From the NCBI RefSeq assembly GCF_014356525.2, contig NC_052504.1, forward strand, positions 58,469,137 through 58,533,136: a stretch of 64,000 nt of DNA. The letters are read 5' to 3'. Positions 20,207 through 32,200 of this stretch are shown here, one piece after another. The stretch's first letter is position 1, and every line of letters begins with the position of its first letter. This DNA comes from Nilaparvata lugens. Its lineage: Eukaryota > Arthropoda > Insecta > Hemiptera > Delphacidae. The notes beneath the pieces were generated by a model. The model was given only the letters and a program-made list of their open reading frames with translations, had not been told where the DNA came from and searched no databases. The translations under genes and the position numbers were made by a program.

Positions 20207-23200
20207 TCATGAGAATCGACATAGATACCATCTTATAAAATACATGAATAATAAACTATAGCATAACTTACAATTTATGTTATTTGGAAGCTTCTTTTTA
20301 TTTGCATAGTTGATTGAGATGATACACTGCAGTGAACAGTGCACTGCACCTAATATCAGCATTGCTATTCCAAACATCTTGAAAACGGTTCTTCCACTCA
20401 TGCTATTCATCATTAGACCTGCTACAAAATTTCCACTTGAGAGCCCTGCAATGCAATTCAGATAATTGATGCATAAGTTCAGCTGAAATATAAAACTTTA
20501 ATACGGTAATGATTGCTCAACTTCAAAATTATGCAGATTTGAAGATGTTTATGAAAAAGTAGCCTTACATAAACAAATAAATAACATTTTGAGAGATATG
20601 AATTTCATTTAAAACTGAGTTTCAACCTTCAACATAAACTATCTAAACTGAACCCATTATCCAAGAAAAGAAAAATCAAATAGAACAAAATTTACTATCT
20701 ATATAAAATAAAATATAAAAAACTGAAAATCGAAATAAAATACGGTACCGGTACTAAAGCTCCACAGAAAATCCATTGTATATGAAAACATTTTCAGTCC
20801 ACAGTGGATCTGGATGAAAAACTATGATATCAAAATAACTATCAATTTTTGAAAGTTCATAATTTTTTTCAGTTTTTGGCTATTGTCTGTCAATTTTATT
20901 AGGTGATTGATAAATGAAACTCACCAAAGCCCTCATATACTGATCCAACTATACTCTGTACTGTGGTCTCTGTTCCAGGTAGCGATAGGTTATTCGCATA
21001 GGAAGTCATAACTGAATATAAAGTGCTAAAAGCCATTCCATTAATTAGTGCCAGAGGTAGAAAATGCCAAGGATTATTTAGTAATGACATCGTATAGAAA
21101 ATTATTCCATAGAGAAGCAAAACTAGGGACATGCAGTTGACAAGACCAAGTTTCTTGGAAAGCCGTGCTGGAAAATGAAAGGAAATGTTATTTATCGATC
21201 AATGTAATTTGTTAATAATCGTAAGCATTGTAAACAAGAAATTACTTAATATAAAATGTGTTGAAAAAGTTTTAAATTGATACATCCATGCAACAGGTAA
21301 TCATTCAGAGCACTTAGCCTACTTTGGCCTGACAACATCAATGAATTAATTGTGATATAATCAATAAGTGTAGGCATAGAGTGAAGATAACGTTTAAATT
21401 CTTAGTAATCATTGGTGTATGCCTCTGTATTGGTGTATGCCTCACAATAATGAAGAATGAGTTTTTTATCCAAAATCTAGCAATATTTTGGTAGATTACC
21501 ATAAGTCAATAGGCCTACAGTAGGGCACCGATTATCGTGATCCAGACTAATTGATGCATGACATTGTCCAGATCCGGATAACTGATAATCAAATCGATGT
21601 CATCTCAATTCTACCCTAGCTCTCAAATAATGTAGACGTAATTAAAACTTTGCATCCTGTCCTACAGTAGGCCTTTTTAGCAAGTTCTATGTAATATGAC
21701 TTGTACCTATACACTTATTTTTAATTCACATTCTAGATTAAATAGATATCATGATGTGTAATTCAATAAGTTACAGTAACTCAGATCTCTTATTTTTTTA
21801 GAATATTGTACTGCATCTTGATTGCGGCGGACCAATTAGCCGCTTGAAAAATAGAATAAATTAGATTTTTTGTGGGATATCAATTTTTTATATCACCCAG
21901 CGTACGCCCGGATAACCGGTCATCCAGATACCCAATGTCCGGATAATCAGAGCTGTGCTGTACTTATATAATAATAATCATAATAATAGTAATAATAATA
22001 ATTTGACTGTCCTGGTCTCGCTGAACATGGACGTGGTAGGTCTAACCGCCCTGGCCTTTTTACTATCATATCCCTCACTGATCCAGAGCTCAGCTGTAGG
22101 ATATAATTTAATAATTAATAATAATAATTTATTTGCCAATAAAACATCACAAAAAAAACTTCCAATAATTTCAAATTTACAATTCAATAAAATGAAATTA
22201 GTTTTCTACAATAGAAAAAAATACTTGTTTGCACAGCCGGCAAGGAAAGCTTTTATATCATTTTATATTATATCATTATTAATATTATTATTTTTTTATT
22301 CTCATGAAATGTCAAATATTTGAAAATATACTTTATTAGGTTAGATGCTTATTTAATTGAACTCCATTGAGGCCTCACCATTTATAAAGAAGAATGGCAG
22401 TTCACCAAGAAAAGATTGAAAAAGAATATACATCCCTTCCATTGTCTTAATGGATGCCTTATCCTCACAATTTGATAGATCTTCAATGTACCTGAAAAGG
22501 AGAACTATGAACAGAATACTGTAGCAATGTAGGTACGTTGTTTTACAGTAATATTCAGTTCAACAGGGACAGTCCGTCAACACTAGTGTCAATTTGTATT
22601 TGGGATCACTTGTTGTACACACTTCAAAGCAGGACTTAACAAGGATTCAAGGCTTGATAAAAATGTATAAGTAGCCATAAAACCAGACTATAGCGTTTTT
22701 TAATTACATAGTGAAGTAAAATAATACTTTTCAACTCTACAAAGTTAGAGGCTGTAGACGAAATAAAGATGTAAATGAACATTCAGATTCAGTTTAATAT
22801 AATGATTTATTTCATTGTCAACTTATCACATCTAACATATTTTTTCTGTGAGAATATAATTTATACTTATTGGAATGTGTATAAAAGATATTTCCAAGCA
22901 AAGCGAAAATACCAGAAAAGCTGTGTAAAAAATATTAATAGGAACCGCCTACTTTTGATGGCCACCATTCTGATGAAGCATATCAAAATCTATACTATAC
23001 CATTAATTCAAGAAATGGGAATTTGCTACCTACATGTGCAGGCGTAACTATACTAGAGTTCCAAAAAATGTTCACGAATTTATTGAGATTTAAAGAATTC
23101 AAAGACTTTTATATTTTTTGTAAACCACTATTTTTTCATCAACCATCAAGTAATAATAATAATTCTTAAATAGTATATTGGATAATGGAATTGTTTCTTC

Positions 23201-26200
23201 TTACCAGAAAAAAAATCCTCTGCACAGTCCAACACATACACCAGCTGATATGCACCAGCAAAGATAAATGATGGTTTCAAAATTCAGTAATATCTTCCCA
23301 ACATCGAGAGCTAATTTCTTGGATTTCTTTTTAACAGACGTCTGAAGAAATTAATATTATTATAACCCAGTATAAACATTCAAAATACATCGATAGCAAA
23401 TCCTCAATACTATAGGCCTACTTATTATAGAATTATATAGGCCTAATAGCCTACTACTTATTACAGAATTTTAATTTCAGATCGTCAGAAATCATCAGAA
23501 TAGTTATTATATTTACTACAAGTAGCCTACTTCAATTTTCACTAAAAACATTCAATATTCGTGAAGATCCAATTCCACAGTGTTGTGAAGGAATTGTGAA
23601 TTATGTATCTTTGGATACAAATGATTATTGTAATTTCATTCAGTTGAAATCTTTAAACAGAAGTAAAAACATTTTCAACTCGAAATTTCCTTCAACACTC
23701 AATTCGTTACAGGTTTTACTATAGCTTGGTGATTTAACTAAAGTCTGTGAGACATTACTTTTAACACGGCTTTTTCCCAAAGATGGAGAGGTCCTATTCT
23801 CAATCCTCCACTAATCACTCCCTCTACCTAGCAGCATTCTAACGCGTCGCGCCAACACTCCCCTCCAGCTATTGCCTGGCATTGTTCAAAAAATGGTTAA
23901 CTGGTCAAGTGGTATATTAGTTTGTGTGATTACAGATATGTTTTCATCACAAGAATGTAGAGCGAAATGACACGGCGCATCCAAATATGCGCAGGATGAC
24001 CGTCTCTGCTATGCTACAAACTGTGGAAGGAGAAATCAGCTTCTCCTCTTCATGTTAAAAGTAATATCTCACAGACTTTAATCATGTTTAATGCTGGAAA
24101 GTTTTCAAATTGTTGTATTTTTTATAAGAAATACATTTTAAATATACTTATAATTTTCTGGTTAACTAAATTGTATACATGACAAATTTTTTAAATGAGA
24201 TTGTAGAATTATTGTTCCATGATTGATAAAGGACAGCTTTATTTTTGTTGTGGGTATGAAAAAATAAAACTATGTTTTTTATTGTATTCCTATTTCTAAA
24301 GAAAATGACGAACTTATCAACTTCACTTCAACTATTACCGGTACAGAAATACCGTAGTAATGCAAAACAGTAAAATGAACATCATATCTACAGTGTGTGG
24401 AAACATTTAACACTCTATTCATTAATAATACTTGAATAAATAAGAGTATTAATACTTAATACCCAAAAATTGATTATTTCTAGTTAAGATGCAGGAATAC
24501 TCACTTTCATCGAAAACACAACCAGAGAATCCAGGCTTAACATAATCGCAGATGAAATGAAAGCTGGAGAATAGTTCTTCAAGAACTTATCTTCACTTAG
24601 TTCATCAACTAATTTACCACTTATAAGTGTAAAAGTTCCCCAGCCAACAGAACCCCATAGTCGAACTTTACCAAAATCCGAAGAAGATTCACCTACAAAG
24701 AAATAAAACATAAACAGATTGTTGGTGCCAAAACGTGACCTTATGCCTCCTGTAGTAAGGCCTTAGGCCCATTGCACACTGGGCAACCATGGAAGCGCTT
24801 CCACGGAAGCGCCATCACATGGTAGCATTGTCTCTTAAGCTGCGTACAGATATACGCTCCTCCAACCCGCTCCGCGCACGCTCCGCCCTCGTTCCGCCAT
24901 CGCTCCGCAATATCGCTCCGCAATTTCGCTGCGCCCCCGCTCTGCACTCGCACCGATCATGAACGTTAGGGGTGATGTTAGCTCTTCTCGCGTTCCACTC
25001 TTGCTCCCCGATCGTCGATCATAAATCGCTCTGCTCGAGTGACGTTCGGTTGTGGAGCAGAGCGAAAGTCTGTAGGCACCTTTATCTGTCACTGCACACT
25101 AGTGCCACCAGCCACCAGCCGAGCTTCCAGGAATGTGGTGGCTCGAGCCGCCGATTTTGTTAGCCACCAGACTGTCACGCCACCACGTCATACCATTGAG
25201 TATTATCTGTCATTGCACACTAGAGCCACCAGCTACCAGCCACCACAAAATCATCTCCAGTTCAGTTTCAATTAAAATCAAGTTCAGCACAGTTGTCCGT
25301 TGAAGTCGTCTTAATGAATAGTCAATTTGATACAGAAAGGTTCATTCTTGAAGTTGAAAGCAGACCAGCTATATGGGAATTGTTTTCAAAATTATATGCA
25401 GACCGGGATGTAAAGAAAAACTCTTGGAGGGAGCTGGTAAATCTTTTCATGGAAGAGATAACCTCTCAGAAAATGAACAAACTGAATTTGGTATGTGATA
25501 TAACAATTTTTCTCAAGCATTATTAATTATTGTTATTCATTACATAACCATTCATTCATTATATATGGTTATTCATTATAACCATTTTTCACTATTTTCG
25601 TGTGTAATCAATCGAAAAAAATCAGTCTTTAACATAAAATATCCATATTGCAAAGTTATATGAATGATTCAAATAAAAGAAGGATGATTTGCATTATTTT
25701 CAGAGCGAGAGGGTCATTATTGCCCTTGATTTTCAGAGTAGATATGAGGGGGGAAATAGCTATATTATTTTTCACTATGTAATAGTCAAGAAATTGAATA
25801 CATTTATCATTTTATAGGAAAATGTAGGGTTCTATCAGAGTACCGAGTAAAATGGTTTGGATGTTCGGTGATGACAGGTACATTTCACATTAAGATATAG
25901 AAAGCTCCTTGTGGATGAATTTGATTTGTGAAAACAACTATTATACTACTTTTGGATTATAGAAAAGGAATTTGTCATTGTAAATATTGTTCACAAAACG
26001 AAAACTGTACATTCTTCAACTGATCATGAGTTAACTAGTGAACTGGAGTGATGAGTCAAGTGGTGGCTGCATGGTGGTGGCTGTAGTGGGCAATGCTATC
26101 AAATTGTTATGGTGGCCCAGTGTGCAAAGGGCCTTTTATAGTCGAGTATACCTCTTTCCTTTGTGGTGTATTAGTCCCCTTTCTAGTAATGCCTTCTAGT

Positions 26201-29200
26201 TCAATTACCCCTCTCTTTTGACTCTAGCAGAGCTTGTTATTACTCTAGCAGTACTTACTGTTGGTTAACCTCTAGAAAAATCCGCTTTGTTTTCTCCATG
26301 CTTAGACTGGTTCTAGAGACGCCATTGGTTTTCCGCATTCTCTCTCAAGTGAAATGTTTATAAATCTCCCAAAATCGCTATCCCGCTTATAAATTAATGT
26401 GTTTTGAGTGTTTAACGCCGGTTTTCTACAGTTAAATACATCCGTTTTCAGACAAGGTCTGATCAACCTTTGTTCTGTCTACCGTGCATCATTACCACGT
26501 TTGTGATACATTATTCAACTCCTTCCCGCAAAGACTAAACGCCTTATATTCTTCGGTAACCCTCATATACAGACTTACAACTGCGAGAAATAACGTCGTC
26601 CACGCTACAAAGCGCCAACGGTGAATGCATTCCCGTACCGACAACCAGACTGCACGCTGCCCCAGACAACGCCAGAGCCGCTGTAGGAAATTGCATTGTA
26701 CACCACTTGTCATAAGTAGACTATTCATTACTTTTTCAAGTGCTGTGCTCCGAGGCATTCCATCAGGCTGGTTCTCCAAATATTATACAATAGATAAATT
26801 CTGAACACCATAAGGCAATCCCGCTATCCTCTCTAGACTGCCTAACAGTTCACTTGCCCAACTCTACCAAACCCGGAGGACCAGGTTTCTTGTTACCGCC
26901 AACTAGAGTTGGGCAAGTGAACAGGCCTATACTGGTAGACAGTGAATATACTATACGTATTAGAAACTGTCTCATTAAAATATATATATAACATATTAGA
27001 GACTATCAATCAATGATATGGAGATAAGCAATATGACAACAAGGATAGCTATAAGCTAAATGTGATTCACCTACATATGGGAAGAGAAGATTAAACAAAT
27101 AACTGCACTCTTTTGGAAGGAAATCATACCATTGCAAAATTAGTAACAGAATAATACAATTATCAATGCTGATTCAAGGCTCCTCATCAGGTTTAAACGA
27201 AATTTATTATAGTCCAGTCACTATATAAATTGGTGCTTGCAATTTTTATTGTAGTTCTGACTCTTTAGTATATTGTTTGGATACATGAAAGAAGTCCAGA
27301 GCAAATTTTTTCATGAAAAATGTTCTTGTGCTAGATACAGAGTGGCCCAGAAAACTCATATTCTCGGTTCATTTTCCAGTTTTCCTCTATTCCTGCCAAA
27401 TCCAGTAATCAGACAGAAAATTTCACTCCTGCCTTTTTTTAGAATATGAAATTTTCAATAAAATGAGATCATTCGAAACTCTATCCTCAATGAGTAATGA
27501 GTTATGATTTTTCAAAAATGAGTAGAATTTAAAGACAAAATCAATTTTGATGAATTTTATTTTTCGATCAACAATATCTTCTGATTGTTACTTACCATCT
27601 AAATGTATAATAATTCTAAATCCCTCTGTGCAAAAGTTTTTGTTCTACAATCTGAGACCAGCAACAGTTCTCTATCTCATATAGATTTCCATTTTCCAGG
27701 TACACCTGACAACAATGCTCATTGTATTTTGAAAAACACCTTACTTTTAGCTTCAACCATCATCATTAACTATACATTGTCCTCACATTGAGATTTCGCT
27801 CAATGATATAAGTTCATAAGATCATGTTCTATGAGAATCACTTGTTAGATGCACTTGATTTAGTCGAGAGACGTGCATAAGCACACCTCAAAGATCAAAA
27901 TTTCAAACCCTCATAACTATTGACACAACGATCGGATCTCATCGTACTACAGACGAATAGTCTTGTAGGGGGTTTCCTAACATATCATTTCTATTGTGTA
28001 TAATGTAGTTTTTGTAATTATATTGGAGAATAAAAGTGTTTCGTATTTAGTATTATTATTTATTGTAGCTTGAGAGTCCTAAGCTAATTCATATGATATA
28101 ATTTGTCACCAACCCTCAACTGGTTTCTATTGGTTACTTGTGGTCATTGATATAGAGAATAAGATTAAGAAGAGCAAAGTCCGCTATGATGCCACTGCGC
28201 TAGTGTAGCTACCAGAAATTTCGGGCAAGAAGTCGGGTATTTGTATTCGCTGTGTAGAAAAAGAGCCGTTTTCAAATGGTAATATTTTTTTATTGAAGCA
28301 ATAAAAAATATTCAAAGTATGGTAGTTTCATGCAGTGCTTATGGATGTACGAATCTGCATGCGCCAGATAAAAAATATTTCTTTTCATACATAAGTATTT
28401 TTATATTTTCATCGGTCATGTTTCATGCAGGCTAAGCCTAGTGCCAAATGATCGTTTCAAGGAATATTGTGCTTAGGTTGATTCATTATCATTATTTGCC
28501 AAGTAATAAAATATAAGTTTTGGTAATATTATAATAAATATTTTATTTCCATAGATCCAATATAGGTATCCATATTCCATTCCATTAATTTGTCTTATAT
28601 TGTAATATTTTGTGAACTATGAAAATATTGTATGCTAAATTTGTATTATAAAAAATATTATCTGCTAAAATTGCCTATAAATTCTTCATCATTGCTATTG
28701 TTTTATTTTTCCCGTTCTTATAATAATGTAGTTATTTATTATCTTATATTAAATATAGGAGTATAGAGTATAGTTAGGTACCTATACTTAAGTTGCAAAA
28801 CGAATGAGAAACAGTTTCACGAAATATTGTGATAATGGTTAATTTATTATTTGCCATCTAATAAAATATACAATAATATCAGCGATCTATAATTTTTGTT
28901 TTATTTTTCCCGTTCTTATAATATGTAGTTATTTATTATCTTATATTAAATATAGGAGTATAGAGTATAGTTAGTACCTATACTTAAGTTGCAAAACGAA
29001 TGAGAAACAGTCTCACGAAATATTGTGATAATGGTTAATTTATTATTATTTGCCATCTGATAAAATATATGGTAATATTAGCGTTCTATAATAAATGTTT
29101 TATTTACCATATTCTAAATACATAGTAATAGGAAAATATTGTAGAAATGAGATTCATTTGCTAATAGAATGGATCAAAATCTGTAGTGAGGTAGGTTCAC

Positions 29201-32200
29201 TAAATTAGATGTTTGGTCGAGTTAAAAATAATGTTCAATGAACAAATCATTGTATCATATGGTAATGGAAATGACGAAAAGTTGAAAAAAATTATATTGA
29301 AATCCATCAAGTATGTCGAAAGATATAACGCAATGAAAGTCGATGTTTTCCCATATAAGTCTGTCTGGGCGCCTGACTTCTTGCCCGATATTCAATGGCG
29401 ACGAGAAATGAAGGAGGCATCATGCTTCCAAACGCTTGAAGGTATAGCTTAGTCATCTAACTATATATATCAATGCTTGTGGTTGTGCAGTAACCCTTTC
29501 TTTGTAATCTAGCACATGCATTCAGTGGAAGCGTCACCCCGGCTTCTATTCGTATGAAGTGATTGCTAGGAGAAACTTCTATTCTGCTCTCGTTAAAACT
29601 GCTCCACAATATTATCTTCTTATTACTACCAGTATTGTGGAAAACCTAGTTTAATTGTTATTTTCCTTATGATATATTATTTGTAACATTAAATTGATTG
29701 AACAGTGGTCTCCATCATTTGTAATAAATGATTGGTTACCTGTTTGTAAAGTAATAAAAGGTGTAATCCCTAGCCGATCATCAGTCATGAACTGGGACAG
29801 TTCGTATTTTCGAATGTTTTCCTCGAGCTGTTTCATTGTGTTATTTGGTAACATGCAAATTTTATCGAGTATGTGAGGTAAAAGTCCTCGCATTATGTAC
29901 CTCACTTTTCGCGTTTCACCCATTTGTGGATCTATTTGTCTACACAAAAATTGTATGTGTGCCATGTAATTCTGTATTGTTTCTGAACAAGACATTTTCC
30001 TGTTTGCAAGTTCGATTTCGAGTTTTTCAATGTGTGCTACTGATTCAAAGTATTCTGTCATTTCCTTTTGTACGTTTTCGTAATTTAAAGTATTTTGTGT
30101 TTGTAATCTGTCACTTATAGTGTCAAAGTAGTGAGCGGCACTACCTTTTAGATAGAATGGTAAGTAGAGTAAGGAATCTTCTGAACTCCATGAATTTGCC
30201 TTTGAGGTCCTATTAAAACTACCGAAAAAGTCAAGTATGTTTTCGTGTGGTGAGGCAGAATAGGTTGGTGGTGTGATAAAAGGCCTCTTTCTGTCAGCCA
30301 TTTCGGTTTCTGTATCTGAATTTTTTTCAAGTGTTTCGGTTGGGATGCAAGAATTCGTATAGGTATTAATTGTTTCGGTTTGAGTGTAAGAATCTGTAGT
30401 GAAACTTTCTGTTTGAGTACATGAATTTGTTTTAATTGGTTCAGGGGGAAAAAATACGTTAGTTTTGCTGGCAGAAGGTGTTATTAGTTTATTTGGTGTA
30501 TTTTCAAGGCTTTGTTCTCCTGCGCTTGCTAGTCTGAAATTTCTTCTTAGGTAGTTTTCAAGGACATATAAATCGGGATAGCTATCTTTTAACGTATCTG
30601 AAAGTGGGACTCGATCTATAATGTATTGAATCGCTCTATCACGCTCTTTCTGATATTTTGAAATATCATTGAAACTTTCTTTAATAAGACGAAGATTTGA
30701 GCGGACAAACTCAAGATCAGCGTTAGCGGGAATGTAAAGCAGGTTGTATTCCTGCGATAATTTTTTTGCTGTTTCCAAATTAAGTTTGGAAGTTTGAACA
30801 GTACGCAAGTTAGTTAGAGTAGTTGAGGACATATTTTCTAGCACAATTCATAAAAACGAGATACATTTTATATATATGTATAACATGCAGTAGCCTATAG
30901 CTGGATGATTGATCTAGGTCAGGCACGATAGAAAGCAATAAAATACCAATAATCCATAACTGTAGGATGACTCTTCTCACGCTCATTTGCGTTGACTGCT
31001 ATTCAATGACAATATATATAATAATAATTCAAATAAAAATTTATATAGCCTTTGCACTCAATATTTCATAAATTAGTGGGCTCAGATAGTTAATAACCTT
31101 GGCATTGAAATAAAACATTCATTGAAAACACAACTTACTTCGAAATAACAATACACTTTTTTCCTGTAATAAAAATTCATTCAAAATGGTTTGCTATTAT
31201 GTATTAGAATTAATTCACTGATCAAACGCCAGTTTTTAGTTCTATTTAATTTAATTTGATTACAAGAACTTTTGATTTGAGTTACAAACATTTATGTATT
31301 TTATAATTTGAGGGACGGGGAAAGTCCAACATTTAACGTTAGATTAATCTGCTTTAATGTTTTTATTATTACATTATTAATTTATTTGTGTAATGCAGAA
31401 ATAAGCTCGGCGTAACCTCCACCATTTGTAACATTAAATTGACCGAACAGTGGTCTCCATCATTTGTAATAAATGATTGGTTACCTGTTTGTAAAGTAAT
31501 AAAAGGGGGCGATCCACCAGTTCCCAGACGGGAACACTGTAAATTGTTGTTGCGTAGCATTTGATGTTAGAGCAAAAGCGGTTTTTTTTTAATATTATCA
31601 ACTAGATGTTCTTTGGAATTTGAAAGGAAAACATTTTTATCAGGATTCAGATTTATTTTATTGAAATGAAGAAATTTCTGTGAGATTTAAATGTGAATTT
31701 AAACATATTCTGGTTTTATAAAATTAGTTATGCTACAACTATTCTAACACAGAACAATTTATGAAATTTTGAGTATTTAATCAATTTTAAAAATTTAAAA
31801 TAAACTTTGTTGCCAATGATTTTACAAACGTTAGACAGAAATGTTTTGGACAGATTATTGTGTTTTTATTTAAACAAGTTATATGACAGTTTAAAAAGCA
31901 TTATTCATTTATAATTAATTTGGAATTTCTAAAATCAAAACAATATTGAAAATGAAATTGAATGTGGAACGATACCGTTATACTGTTGATGTCCATCCTA
32001 ACTTGCCATGGTCTGAATGGAGAACCAGGGGATGTCCATCCACGGGTCAGCTCGGTCTGTCTCAGGAGTTAGGGGATGAAAAAGTGTGTGAAATTATTTA
32101 GAAGAAAAGTGGAAAGCTTTTTCCACTAGCTGGCTGGAGGGGAGACTAGAATGCTAGCCCCACTTCTACCTCTCCTCAGCGTTTTTACTCTGTCAGCCAA

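Larger units (their letters stand above)
28145..29475 (+). mobile_element. P-element-like transposon with THAP remnant and 8-bp TSD
   Basis: The element starts CATTGATATA and ends TATATCAATG. It is flanked by CTTGTGGT at 28137-28144 and 29476-29483. The uninterrupted BEL 3' LTR carries this octamer once at the same place, which proves the insertion. An 8-bp duplication, CA..TG ends and a THAP-type open frame together point to the P superfamily (hAT also makes 8-bp duplications but does not usually carry THAP). 1331 bp, internally degraded, with an internal tandem duplication of about 190 bases. Confidence 0.7.

Noticed and set aside
22775..23047. 90-codon + frame in the transporter intron
   Set aside because: AT-rich chance frame lying opposite a gene whose exons are defined on the other strand.
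24741..25275. Arg- and Ser-rich frames on both strands at the left of the Harbinger element
   Set aside because: They arise from CGCTCCG-type low-complexity repeats and overlap each other.
26492..26779. 95-codon minus frame in the transporter intron
   Set aside because: No recognisable motif and no in-phase splice sites joining it to neighbouring transporter exons.
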